From the NCBI GenBank assembly GCA_958296045.1, contig CATQHT010000003.1:755246-819245 (forward strand): DNA of 64,000 nt, in the 5' to 3' direction. The translations under genes were made by a program, and so were the position numbers. Of the stretch, positions 16,615 through 25,998 are shown piece after piece. Within the stretch, counting starts at the first letter, position 1. The number at the start of each line of letters is the position of its first letter. Origin of the DNA: Rhodothermales bacterium (GTDB lineage: Bacteria > Bacteroidota > Rhodothermia > Rhodothermales > Bin80). The notes under the pieces are model-generated. The model made no database searches. It saw only the letters and a program-made list of their open reading frames with translations, and had not been told where the DNA came from.

Positions 16615-18723
16615 TTAGAATCCGATACTCTTCGATCCAGACGGCTTGGCCGTGCACTCTTCCTGCAGCATGCAAAGCAGCGCATGCGGACTGTCCATGG
16701 TCTGGAGTATCTGTGCCTTGGTCTTAACCACCGCAAAGTCTCCAGGGGCAAGCCGGTCCAAGCGGCTGAGCTCAGGCGGCGCATCCAGGCCAAAGAAGAG
16801 TTGAAACGCCAGCGCTGCCTGCTCTGGAGTCAGAAAATCCAACTCAATCTTGAATGTGAAACGACGAAGTGTGGCACCGTCTAGCTTCTCTGCATAGTTA
16901 GTTGTGCAGGCAAACGGGAGCGGATGGTGCTCCATCCACGTCAGCATCTCGTTGACCTGGCTGACCTCCCAGTTCCTTGTTGCGCCTCGGCGATCGGCCA
17001 GCAGTGAGTCGGCTTCATCAAAAATCAGAAAGGCTTCACTCTGCCGAGCTTGGCGGAAGGCCTTAGCGATCTGAGCCTCGGTGTTGCCAACCCACATCGA
17101 CAAAAGGTCAGAAGCTCGCTTGTGCATGACTTCTAAGTCCATGCGCGTAGCTAAGTATCGAGCGAACGCACTCTTGCCGGTACCCGGGTGGCCCTGCAAG
17201 CAAAGCGAAAACCGACGCTCGGGGGTGCTTACCAGTCTTTCGGTGACTTCAGACAAGTCCTGCCCACTCTTGCCGTTGATCAGCCGGATGTCGAATTCCG
17301 TCTCATCCCGTTTCTGCAGTCGGTCGGAGCCAAGTGCGGTATTCAGCCCATTCAACCCAAGATACACGGCTGCCATGCTGCCGTCGGCTAGGCGTGCCCC
17401 TTTCGTAACCTCGGCCGCGACGCCTGGTGGTGCACGAAATGACCGGGCAAGATTCCGAGCATCTTCGGGGCTGGCGTCTATTCTGTTGCGCGACAGCAGA
17501 TTGGCCCAGATCCTTGTGCGCACGCTTACTGGAGGACGGTCAAGCTCAAGAATAAACGTCATTCGGCGCAGAAGCACCGCCGGAATCTCATCCCGGCGGT
17601 TCGCGGTCCACAGCGTTGGAACGGAAGCATTCTCAATGAGCCTGTTCATGAACAGCTTGGAGCCTGCGCTGGGCCTGCGCTGGCTAGCCCGTGGCGAGAA
17701 GAGAACACTGAGTATAGGATGTGGCGACCCGAGTAGGTCTACCATCTCGTCGAACAAGAGTACTGCCTTGCCATGATGGGCCAAGAGGCACTGTGCTAGG
17801 GACAAGTCGCCCAGTCGATCCCTTCGATTAGGCTCCCCGCCTTTCCTGCCGTCTTCACCTATGCTGAACAATGATACCTCAAGCTGCGCACCCATTGTTC
17901 GGCAGAATTCAGTTTTACCTGCTCCTGGAGGTCCGTAGACAAGGACGTTAACGCCACGCTCACCTGCCTCCATAGCGCTGTGCAGAATATGGCAAATATG
18001 ATCCCTGTGTTCGGCAATGTGATCGAAGTCTGACCATGCCAACTGGGCCTGATCGGGGGCTCCCAGAATGATTTCGCGTACATCTGCCTTTCTGTCTGCT
18101 GGATTTGTCAATCGATACAGCCGGGATGCAAAGGTTACCTCCCCCTCCTCGCCTAAGGATACCAGCCCTGATTGGACCAGTGGAGCCTTGGGAATCAGCC
18201 GCTGGGCGATACTTCGCGGAGAAAGACTCAGCATGCAACTTACTGTACTACCAGATTTGCGCCATTCCGAACCGCGCCACAGAGATCTGCGTCGTCCTCC
18301 AATGGAGTCCGCCAGATCCTCTACCACATCATTCGTTTCATAGAGCAGTCCAAGTTGTATAATCTGTATGTCAGTCTTGGAAATACCTGTGACCTTGGCT
18401 AGGCTGCGGAGCCGCTGGATCAAGAGATCGCCTCTGGGCCTGCCAAACGTTTTGACCTTCTCGGCCAGGCGGCTTCGAAGCTCCGCCCAACCGCTACGTG
18501 TCCGAAAAGCGCTGTGCCTCGCGGCTTCCCCCGTGCGCGGACGAAAGCGTCGATTCGAACGACGCGTGGACTCAACGTCATCGATTAAATCGAAATCCAA
18601 TGCCTGGGCGTTGTCCGCCAGCCACTGAATCAGGTCTGCCGCGGCTTCACTCTCGCGGTGAACCCGTGACACCAAATTGACCAAGTACGTAAAGACTAGC
18701 TTAGATATGTATTTGTTGTTCAT
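16615..18723 (-). CDS. Twin AAA+ ATPase of unknown function
   Basis: About 702 aa from ATG 18723 (MNNKYISKLVF); the frame is open to 18813, but that extension overlaps repeat R2 and looks non-coding. Residues 1-230 are a variable N-terminal region. AAA domain 1: Walker A YGPPGAGKTEF (~260), Walker B VLLFDEMVDLL (~320), a TANRRDEIP sensor, then RRMTFILEL. AAA domain 2: GHPGTGKSAF (~505), FLIFDEADSLL (~562), CTTNYAEKL and RRFTFKIEL. The layout recalls Cdc48/VCP-like proteins but with an unrelated N-terminus. Last gene of a minus-strand cluster with two paralogous unknown genes. Cytosolic remodelling ATPase by inference; the substrate is unknown. Confidence 0.75.
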   Translation of the reverse strand: MNNKYISKLVFTYLVNLVSRVHRESEAAADLIQWLADNAQALDFDLIDDVESTRRSNRRFRPRTGEAARHSAFRTRSGWAELRSRLAEKVKTFGRPRGDLLIQRLRSLAKVTGISKTDIQIIQLGLLYETNDVVEDLADSIGGRRRSLWRGSEWRKSGSTVSCMLSLSPRSIAQRLIPKAPLVQSGLVSLGEEGEVTFASRLYRLTNPADRKADVREIILGAPDQAQLAWSDFDHIAEHRDHICHILHSAMEAGERGVNVLVYGPPGAGKTEFCRTMGAQLEVSLFSIGEDGRKGGEPNRRDRLGDLSLAQCLLAHHGKAVLLFDEMVDLLGSPHPILSVLFSPRASQRRPSAGSKLFMNRLIENASVPTLWTANRRDEIPAVLLRRMTFILELDRPPVSVRTRIWANLLSRNRIDASPEDARNLARSFRAPPGVAAEVTKGARLADGSMAAVYLGLNGLNTALGSDRLQKRDETEFDIRLINGKSGQDLSEVTERLVSTPERRFSLCLQGHPGTGKSAFARYLATRMDLEVMHKRASDLLSMWVGNTEAQIAKAFRQARQSEAFLIFDEADSLLADRRGATRNWEVSQVNEMLTWMEHHPLPFACTTNYAEKLDGATLRRFTFKIELDFLTPEQAALAFQLFFGLDAPPELSRLDRLAPGDFAVVKTKAQILQTMDSPHALLCMLQEECTAKPSGSKSIGF

Positions 18724-18791
18724 TGTCTTAGATGATTTTGTTTTGATGCTGGGAAGCGTGAGTGCTTCCACAACGCATGGTTGCCGCATGA

Positions 18792-19035
18792 TGGGCACGG
18801 TTACAATCAGCAAAAGGCCATCTCCAGGGTGGCATACTAAGGCGGCACGTAAAGCGTCACAACAATCTGGTCCAGCGTCAGCGAGGCGAATGCTAACGAC
18901 ACATGGCGGTGGCGAGGGCGGTACCTGCTCGCGCGACCATGATCCGTGCGACCATGCCTATTGACATCGTGATGCAAGCGCGACTCCTCGCTCCAAATAC
19001 TCATTCGTTCAACCTACGTTTACACCCCTAGTGGG
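18792..19035. repeat. Direct repeat R2 (partner at 16352-16600)
   Basis: Second copy of the ~245-bp repeat, upstream of the AAA gene and downstream of the 258-aa gene. In transcript orientation it is the leader of the AAA gene, so R1 on the far side may be the leader of a lost or replaced downstream copy. Confidence 0.7.
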
Positions 19036-19070
19036 GCCTTGGGATAGATCCGCTTAGTCCCCGTGAATGG

Positions 19071-19847
19071 TTACGCCAAAGGTGGGGTTACATCGGACGG
19101 CATGTCGCCTGTCTGCACATGCGGGTCTGCAGCTAAGTTCTCCTGCAGCAATCTAAGTGTGCTTTGCAAATCATCTAGCAGGCCCATCATAAGCGTGTTG
19201 TACGCCTTTAGTTTCAATTTCCGCATGCGTATGGCCTCGATCGAAACACCGGACCGGACCTTAACGTGATCATAGTGCTCAGTCGCGGCGGCTAAGATGT
19301 CGGCGAGTAGCTCGATCCGCACCATCAGCATGTAGCGGCTATATCTCCGGCCTACGCTATGTGCATTAACAATGTCCAAGGCCTGCTTTACTGCCGCCTC
19401 AACCTGCATGTTCAGGCCATCACGGACATACATCTCCACGGGTTCGGGAGCAGGAGTAACGCGCACTTGGGGCCATTCTACCTTCCAGGCGGGCCCTATT
19501 GGACTGGCAGATTCCCAATTTGAATCTAGTACGCGAATGCACAAGCAAACATCGTACACCAGATTGTCCACCAGCCCATAAAACGCCTGCTTCCAGCGAG
19601 ACCGCATCCTCTTGAACATCCTCCTGCTCCCGTATTCCTCGCTCAGCTTGGCATTCAACCTCTCCGTTAAGACGGGCACGACCTTGCGAATTAATTCGAT
19701 CCGCGCCAGCAGTTCGGAGTTGAGCCCCACGGGCGGCCACCGCTTCGACAGCGCCTTTGCGTACTTTTCCGCTGTTTCAATTCCGTGCAGTTTGGGCAGC
19801 GCCCATTGGAGCATAACGTCATTTCCCGCAGATTTTGGGTTACTCAT
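19071..19847 (-). CDS. Unknown protein, paralogue of the 20.0-kb gene
   Basis: 258 aa, mainly helical, no signal peptide, family not recognised. It shares with the neighbouring 263-aa protein a start of the form MxNPxSAGNDV, an RLxAKLSEE segment, SPIGxAWKV, DIVNAHxVGRxxSRYMLMVRIELLADIL (about residues 160-185) and LLDxLQxTLRxLxxxLAADP near the end. The promoter-proximal ~90 bp are duplicated as well. The pair precedes the twin-AAA gene on the same strand, which suggests one functional set. Confidence 0.65.
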   Translation of the reverse strand: MSNPKSAGNDVMLQWALPKLHGIETAEKYAKALSKRWPPVGLNSELLARIELIRKVVPVLTERLNAKLSEEYGSRRMFKRMRSRWKQAFYGLVDNLVYDVCLCIRVLDSNWESASPIGPAWKVEWPQVRVTPAPEPVEMYVRDGLNMQVEAAVKQALDIVNAHSVGRRYSRYMLMVRIELLADILAAATEHYDHVKVRSGVSIEAIRMRKLKLKAYNTLMMGLLDDLQSTLRLLQENLAADPHVQTGDMPSDVTPPLA

Positions 19848-19864
19848 GGTGCCAGTGTAGGAAG

Positions 19865-19960
19865 GTTTGAAAGTCGTTTACTGGTAATGTGCTGGTGGTG
19901 CGCTGCGAATTGGTTTTGCTGTCTTTGTTGGAATCATCAATCCGGTTTTTATTCTGGCAA
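19865..19960 (-). promoter_or_regulatory. Duplicated leader upstream of the 258-aa gene
   Basis: The ~90 bp before the 258-aa gene match the leader of the 263-aa gene (20815-20900): GAAAGTCGTTTA, TGGTGCGCTG, GGTTTTGC, TTGTTGGAA and ATCCGG occur in the same order. Conservation beyond the coding region suggests a promoter or leader element rather than drift. Confidence 0.5.
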
Positions 19961-20011
19961 GCCAAAACTCGCGCTGCGATCTGACCAGAGGGCAGAGGGA
20001 TCAGCACCGCC

Positions 20012-20803
20012 TCAGGAGTCTGAATCGACGGGTGGCACGTCCGGGTCCGCAGCTAAGTGCTTATTCAAACGCCTAAGTGTGTTTTGCAACTCATCCAGTA
20101 GGTCCTCTATAACATGGCAGCACACGCGTCGTTTCCTACGCTGCATGCGCAAACCAATGAACGATCCAAAGACCTTGCTGCTAGCGTAATCAGACTGTTC
20201 AGACAGGACAACCAAGATATCGGCTAGCAGCTCGATCCGCACCATCAGCATATAGCGACTATGCCCCCGACCTACACCGTGTGCGTTGACAATGTCTTGG
20301 GCCTGATTAACAACGTCTGTGGCCTGACTTAGTACCGCTTCAAATAGCGTGTCCGAATCTTGCTCGACATCTATTTTCGCATAACTAGGAGCAGAAAACT
20401 CTAGCTTCCCTGCACAATGTACTTTCCAAGCCGATCCTATTGGGGAGGCATAACCCCAACTCATGGCAAGCAAATTTATCCAAAAGCGTACCTCATTCAT
20501 CAGGTCCTGCACCAACCGAAAGTGTGCGCGTTTCCAGCTGGCCCGCATCCTATTGAGCATCCGATCGCTCACGTCCTCCTCGCTCAACTTGGCATCTAAC
20601 CTCTCCCTCATAACGGGCAAGGCTCTGCAGATTAGGTCAATACGCTTCTCCACCTCGTAGCTAGTGCCAATATTGGTGCCATCAAATATCCACGATGGCC
20701 AAAATAGCAAGCCCGCATACGATTCTGCTATACTAATGCTGTCCAATACGTGAAACGCCATTCTGACGTCATTGCCACTATTAGCAGATTCTGGGTTATT
20801 CAT
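20012..20803 (-). CDS. Unknown protein, paralogue of the 19.1-kb gene
   Basis: 263 aa, same family as the 258-aa product downstream (see shared SRYMLMVRIELLADIL and NAHGVGRGHS). Helical and soluble by eye, with no catalytic motif I can name. The gap to the next gene is 164 bp and contains a leader similar to its own (GAAAGTCGTTTA ... GGTGCGCTG ... ATCCGG), so this is a tandem duplication of gene plus leader that has diverged widely. Group II intron B2 sits 100 bp upstream of its start. Confidence 0.65.
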   Translation of the reverse strand: MNNPESANSGNDVRMAFHVLDSISIAESYAGLLFWPSWIFDGTNIGTSYEVEKRIDLICRALPVMRERLDAKLSEEDVSDRMLNRMRASWKRAHFRLVQDLMNEVRFWINLLAMSWGYASPIGSAWKVHCAGKLEFSAPSYAKIDVEQDSDTLFEAVLSQATDVVNQAQDIVNAHGVGRGHSRYMLMVRIELLADILVVLSEQSDYASSKVFGSFIGLRMQRRKRRVCCHVIEDLLDELQNTLRRLNKHLAADPDVPPVDSDS

Positions 20804-20902
20804 TGGTCAAGTGAAGTATGGTTGGAAAGTCGTTTATGGTATTGCGTCAGTGGTGCGCTGTGCGCCGGTTTTGCCATTGCTGTTGGAACTATCGATCCGG
20901 CA

Positions 20903-21830
20903 GTCGAGCAGCACAGCGGAATCGCACCCCCAGGCCCTCACAGACCCGGAAATGCCGTCTCCACGCATCCAGATCCTCCCGGTCCGTCTGACCGTTGTTG
21001 CAACCATCCAGAGCTGCCGCCCAAAGGATCGCCCCGTTTCAGGTTGTCTCGATGAGATTTGGACATTCATTGGAAGATGTTTGTTGCTCATGTTATCACT
21101 CCAAGGGCGTTTTGTTGGGCAGCTAGCACCGTGCCAACCGCATCACAATCCCAACATACGAAAAGAAAACGAGAAAGTCAAGGGCTGGCACGGCCAATCA
21201 ATATCCTCTACGTTACCTCGCCGGACAAATCACGCTCTTCGAAGACCCACGTAGCATACTTCTCGCGTTGTCCTGCTCCAATCAACGATGGCTGCTGCAA
21301 TCATGTTATGTTGTCCTAAGGCCAACACCAGATCAAGGTACTCCCTTCACTTACCGAGGCTCCACCTTTATTACGGAGGACTCCGCCCCTGTGTTCCGCT
21401 TCGATACTCAGTCGCTTGAAGTATTTCCTCTTGCGAGTTTTCCTTAACATCAGAACGACAGGTTCTCACGCTCCACGCAAGAGCTTGATCCGACCTCTAG
21501 CCGCCTTTATGCCGATGGCCGCCAGGACAGTAAGCAGATCTCTCCTTAACAGCTCCCAGGGCAAGAACCCAACCTGAGTTTTGACCTCGCTTAATGTCTT
21601 TCGAAACGTCATAAGCGGTTCACTTGCGCTCAACTTGAATGGCTCACACCTAGCCCGATCTATGCCGGGCCTTCTCTCGCCCGCTTTCGACCACGCCTCT
21701 TAAGCGCAGCAGCGGTAAGTGGTATAGTGCCTCCGTCTGCGCGGCGACACCGAGGGACCTACCCTTAATTCTTGTGCAGCACAGCCGCAGATACATCATA
21801 TCAGTGCCCCTCCGCGCCTTCGTGGCGCAC
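20903..21830 (-). mobile_element. Group II intron B2, ORF-less, related to intron B
   Basis: 5' end GTGCGCCACG at 21830, first exon side reading ...GGAGACAGCTGGATC; 3' end CTGCTCGAC at 20903. It aligns with intron B throughout. Domain V (about 20940-20975) has several substitutions on the 3' strand, so splicing may be impaired. At the domain IV position it carries 261 bp of unrelated DNA (21049-21309) flanked by the 6-bp repeat GTTGTC. No RT is present. Confidence 0.7.
21049..21309 (-). other. Foreign 261-bp segment in domain IV of intron B2
   Basis: Flanked by GTTGTC at 21043-21048 and 21310-21315, whereas intron B has a single GTTGTC there. On the minus strand it has a TTGACT box (~21185) and a TAACATGAGCAAC start-like site near 21090. 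No ORF of recognisable family. It could be a small insertion with a target duplication, or the remnant of a domain IV cargo. Confidence 0.5.
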
Positions 21831-22432
21831 GATCCAGCTGTCTCCATTTGTTTCATGTACAACCTTTCAGCTTGTTGGCGGGCAGCCCACCTGCGGTCAC
21901 TTTGTTGCCGGGTCGCATTTTCTGGCATGCACGCTAGAAGATTCCCTTGCGACCACTTTCGATCTAGTACACATGGCAGTGGAGATATAACTAATCCGTC
22001 TGATGTGCGGCATGGTCTTGCGATCCCGATACCACGTTGGATAATCTGGGCTCCGCCTGTCGCCCGGGCCTGTGTAGGCGCTTAGGGTACTGCGCTGCCA
22101 GGCCCGTCACGCGAGTTTAGAGTATAGGTATCGCTTTTCAAGCGGGCGGCGAGGCCATGCGTGCACCCACCAATGGACTGAATCGAAGCGTTACCGCGCG
22201 GTCGGATAGCGCCCGCAAACCTTATCCAAGCTCTCGCAGCCTCCCGGATTGACCTAGCGCCGAAACGTTCGTCGCTTACCGCGTGCCCAGGCCCGTCTGC
22301 TCCTCGGAAACGCCTGGCCATGGATTATCGGGCATTGGCATAATCAGCAGCACGGCCAAACCCGCAGCACAAAGGAAACACTCGGCAGCGCCGGTGCTGG
22401 CCGCAACCTGAGCCGCATCGCGCGGGCGTGGC
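21831..22432. other. intergenic stretch, no convincing gene
   Basis: About 600 bp. The 5' exon of intron B2 could be part of a short minus-strand ORF (MPENATRQQSDRRWAARQQ...), with no relative I recognise. The rest shows only overlapping short ORFs. Confidence 0.35.
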
Positions 22433-22753
22433 CTACCCGCACCGGTCTTGACCTATCGGCTGTCTTGGGCGCGCCTTGTGATCCAGCTCTTCGAGGGTAA
22501 GCCGCACACTCATGACGTTTGACGCTTGGCCAGCTGTCCAGTGCCTGTAGGCCGTCGTAACGATCGTTTCATCCCGCAGCAGAACAACAAACGCCGGGGA
22601 AAATCGTGTCCGCACAACCGTATGGTTGTTCACAAGGCGCACACGGTACTGCCCTTCCTGGGAGTCGATGATATCCTCGTACGTGGCGACCCAGGCAACC
22701 CAGGTGGGCGTATCATGCGTGCGATCCCTGAAGGAAATGAATGGGGATTATGA
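22433..22753 (-). CDS. unrecognised ORF, possibly the C-terminus of a truncated gene
   Basis: The minus-strand frame is open from 22753 to 22433 and reads protein-like (ATYEDIIDSQEGQYRVRL, VRTRFSPAFVVLLRDETIV, SVRLTLEELDHKARP). The only starts are GTGs, the last at 22642, so the 5' part may have been lost when the IS1595 copy next door arrived. Function unknown. Confidence 0.35.
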
Positions 22754-22795
22754 AGGTAACTAGGCCGTAAGGCGGAATCCTGTTAGTTTCTATTC

Positions 22796-23775
22796 TTGGT
22801 AAGACAAAGTTTTGCAAGGAGTTGGGGGACAGTAGGCACCTCGCAATGGTCAGTGGCAGGGGTCAGCATCATGGAGGCAGCAGAAATGTTCGCCACCGAG
22901 GACGACGCTGTTCAGTGGTTCGAGGGCTGGCATTGGCCAGCCCTCAAGGTTTCGTGTAGGAGGTTGCGACAGCCTGAGCGGCTAACGCTTCAAGACCGGC
23001 ACGCCAATGCCGTATCGGTGCCGGAACTGCAAGCGGTACTTCAGCTTCAAGCCCGCCACTGCGATGGACTCGTCGGAACTTCCGTTTCGGATGTGGAGTT
23101 GGGCAATTTACCTCGAATTCACCAATTTCAAGGGCGTCTTAGCTATGATACAGCACCGGAATCTCGGCATCTCGTACCCGCCGCCTGGGCTCAAACTGCA
23201 GCGGATCCGGGAGGCGTTTGCTGATGTTGCTCCGATGTTCACGAGCCAGGTCAAGGCGGACGACACCTTCATCGGTGGCAAGCGAAAGGACATGAGCAGC
23301 ACAAGGCGGAAGGAGTACCCAAGGCATGGGCCGCGGTGCGGTAGGGAAGACCGCGATTATTGAAATGAAGTACCAAGAGACCAGACAGGTGATCGCGCCG
23401 ACGGCCGAGGAGACCCTACAGAACTTTATAGACGACCCTACGAATCTGGATGCCAAAGGCTACACCGACGACGCTTCCGCCTACAAGGGAAGCCGGTGGC
23501 CCCACCAATTGGTCAAGCACCGCGCTACCCAATATGTCCGCTACTTCGAAGGTGCAGTAATCCACACGAACGGTGTCGAGTCCTTCTGGTCGATGCTAAA
23601 GCGGGCCCACAAGGGCGTCTACCACCGGCTCTGGTCGAAGCACCTGCACGCCTTGGGCTACACGTTCGCCCTCCGCAGAACATCCAGGGAGCGGGACACG
23701 CAGGCAAAGATCCAGCACGTCGTCGCCCAACTGGTCGGCAAGCGGCTCATGTACCGGGATCTGATCGCCGACTGA
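22796..23775 (+). pseudogene. IS1595-family transposase, frameshifted
   Basis: Three frames together give a full IS1595 transposase: MFATEDDAVQWFEGWHWP (22888-22942), then PYRCRNCKRYFSFKPATAM with the rest of the zinc ribbon and VKADDTFIGGKRKD (23007-23300), then GRGAVGKTAIIEMK ... HTNGVESFWSMLKRAHKGVYH (23326-23775). Frame changes occur near 22945, 23000 and 23320. The DDE residues are visible but spread over frames, so the copy is inactive. Confidence 0.8.
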
Positions 23776-24124
23776 CCAGTCCCTTAGCGCAAGAGTCGGC
23801 CACACTTTTCGGTCACGGATATCGTTTGTTGCTTGCGGTCCACTTATCTCAGGACATTCGGGCAAAGACTCCGCCCGGTTTCGCACCGGGAACCCTTCCA
23901 TTCAAAGGGAAGCGGCCTTGCTAATTCGCCCGCGGAGTCTTTCAAACGGGTCACCCGCTGCTGCCGGTGGCCTTTCACCTTTTCCAAATGGTGATCCGTC
24001 GCGCACCATAGAGCCGGGAATACATGTGGATTCACAGGCATGACTATAGTCAATCCACTCCCCAGGCCAGCATCGTTCAGGATGCGAGTATGTTACGGGG
24101 ATCACCGACGGCTCCAGAGCTCTT
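23776..24124. other. intergenic stretch, probably IS1595 end and host remnant
   Basis: About 350 bp without a recognisable gene between the IS1595 pseudogene and a T9SS-tail fragment. Confidence 0.35.
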
Positions 24125-24394
24125 CCTGGGAGATTCTCGTTGTCTCAGAATTCTCCCAGGCCATTCTATGCTTCCACCGTTATTGGTTTTCGTTTGCCAG
24201 CAGAGGCGTACATCAGGGTATCTGTGTTTAACGCAGCGGATCGCAGGGTTGTCGAATTGGTTGACCGGCTGTATGCGGTGGGCACTCATAGCCTGACGTG
24301 GAATGCCGATGCCTTTGCGAGCGGCCCTTATTACTACTGGATAGAAGCTGACGGCAGGCATATTCGGACACAGCGGATGAAACTTCTGAAGTAG
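24125..24394 (+). pseudogene. T9SS-type C-terminal sorting domain, orphan fragment
   Basis: The ~85-residue translation (QNSPRPFYASTVIGFRLP, VSVFNAADRRVVELVD, SGPYYYWIEADGRHIRTQRMKLLK) is a Por/FlgD-Ig-like sorting tail of large secreted proteins. The usual opening QNYPNPFN reads QNSPRPFY. No body of a secreted protein lies upstream; IS DNA does. It is the surviving end of a destroyed gene and indicates that the genome uses type IX secretion. Confidence 0.65.
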
Positions 24395-24892
24395 GCTTGC
24401 TACGGATTTGTTGTGCCAAGGGAGTACCTGCCCGCTGCTGCCGCCGGTGCGCGCCCCCTGCACTGTCTCGAAACGCAGGGTATGAGCGTCTTTCGTGATG
24501 AATAGAGTCAGCCTGCGCCCTGCGCGCGAGGCTTTAAGCCAGGAAGGCTGTGGGCGTCGTCGGTAATGCCAGCGGCTGTCAGGTCAGTCGGAATGCTTCC
24601 TGCTGCTCCCCGATTGGGCTCAGAGCCCCTGCCCGTTGCCACTGCGAGTCTGCATTGCCTGCTCGTGAAGCTAGGTAATTCTCCAGCAAACGGTATCTTG
24701 AAGACTCACATTGAATTCGCCGCCATCGGCCCTACAACGCAGGCTGACCTGAGCCGCAAGCGTGCTGCCCTGCGGCGCAGCGTGCAAACGGCGAAAGGAA
24801 TGCTCTCGAGTGCTGGGCAGAGGCGGCCTTGGCAAGCCGATAATGCGGCGCTACGCTACACAACGAGTCATTGATTTGCAAAGGGGTTCCAC
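24395..24892. other. intergenic stretch upstream of the ion channel gene
   Basis: About 500 bp with no convincing gene; a 102-codon plus-strand ORF (24566-24874) has no family resemblance and is probably not coding. A purine-rich AAAGGGG at 24880-24886 may be the ribosome site of the next gene. Confidence 0.35.
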
Positions 24893-25747
24893 GTGGATGA
24901 ACCATTGACGTATCCTGCCCGCTTACGGGCGGCATTTGAGCACGATCCGACGGTGATGATCGTCATCATCATCAATGCCTTAGCGCTATTCCTCGACGCG
25001 TTTCCCGCAATTCATGCCGCGGCTGGGCATCTACTGCACTGGGTTGACTACGCCTGCCTCGTCTTCTTTGTTTTAGAAGCGCTGGCCAAGACTCGCGGCT
25101 TTCAGGAATTCAACGAATACTGGGCGCAAAGCTGGAATAAGGTCGACTTTATCGTAGTGGTCTTCAGCCTGCCGGTTCTTGTCAGCCCCCTGCTGCCGCC
25201 CGGGTTTGACGATCTGACCCTGCTTCTCCTTCTCAGGCTGGGACGCCTTCTCCGCTTCGTGAGGGGGATTCGGTACGTTCCAAGGGCCGAGAAAGTGCTG
25301 AAGGGGGTAGGAAGAGCGCTCAAGGCATCAGTTAGCGTCTTTCTGGTTCTCATGTTTGTGAACGTCATTTTCGGCCTCGGAGCCACGCTGCTTTTTCAGG
25401 ACATTCCCGAGGCTCAAAACCACTTCGGCAACCCGTTCCGCTCCATCTATTCTATGTTCAAGGTATTCACGATTGAGGGCTGGTACGAGATACCTGACCA
25501 GATGGAGCGGCTTGGCGTCAGCGGCCGGGCCCTCGTGGGCATGCGTGCCTACTTCACGGTGGCGGTGCTCGTTGGCGGGCTGATCGGGTTATCCATCGCT
25601 AACGCGGTATTTGTCGACGAGATGATTGCCGACAACACCGAAGATGTGGAAGAGGCCGTCGATAAGCTGTATAAGGCTTTCGAGCAGTTCGTAGACCGTT
25701 ACGACCAAGATCAGGCTTCGAGCGCAGGCGGATCGCCCGATCCGTAG
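24893..25747 (+). CDS. Voltage-gated ion channel, BacNav/NaChBac-like
   Basis: 284 aa from GTG 24893 with AAAGGGG eight bases upstream. Six-segment single-domain channel: S1 at residues ~18-38 (VMIVIIINALALFLDAFP), S2-S3 to ~95, S4 with spaced arginines LRLGRLLRFVRGIRYV (~112-128), S5 FLVLMFVNVIFGLGATLL, pore loop with filter FTIEGWYEI (~196), S6 ending SIANAVFVDEM, and a C-terminal helical tail (VEEAVDKLYKAFEQFVDRY) that fits the tetramerising coiled coil of bacterial sodium channels. The filter TIEGW differs slightly from the usual LESW type, so selectivity is not certain. Single gene, no operon partner. Confidence 0.85.
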   Translation: MDEPLTYPARLRAAFEHDPTVMIVIIINALALFLDAFPAIHAAAGHLLHWVDYACLVFFVLEALAKTRGFQEFNEYWAQSWNKVDFIVVVFSLPVLVSPLLPPGFDDLTLLLLLRLGRLLRFVRGIRYVPRAEKVLKGVGRALKASVSVFLVLMFVNVIFGLGATLLFQDIPEAQNHFGNPFRSIYSMFKVFTIEGWYEIPDQMERLGVSGRALVGMRAYFTVAVLVGGLIGLSIANAVFVDEMIADNTEDVEEAVDKLYKAFEQFVDRYDQDQASSAGGSPDP

Positions 25748-25998
25748 CAGCCATTCCTGTCCCACCGTCTGGTACCGCCAGGGGGGTACGCGCAGACTTG
25801 GATTGCCGTCACTGCAGATCGTCAGGCGTAGCGGAATGGTCGCAAATCCCCCGCCCACACCCATGTTCACCAGCACGCCCTAAGCCAGACTTACTGACTG
25901 CATCGGCTTTCTCTCAGTTTGCGGAGCCACGGGCATGACCGCGGTCGGACCAACAGTCTCTTCCGCCGAAACAGGCCTCGGCACGCCGTGCATCGGCT

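Noticed and set aside
18724-18813. 30-codon N-terminal extension of the twin-AAA protein
   Set aside because: It overlaps repeat R2, whose other copy lies outside coding DNA, and the sequence is not protein-like; ATG 18723 is a better start.
22082-22321. 79-codon minus-strand ORF
   Set aside because: Composition and lack of motifs suggest chance.
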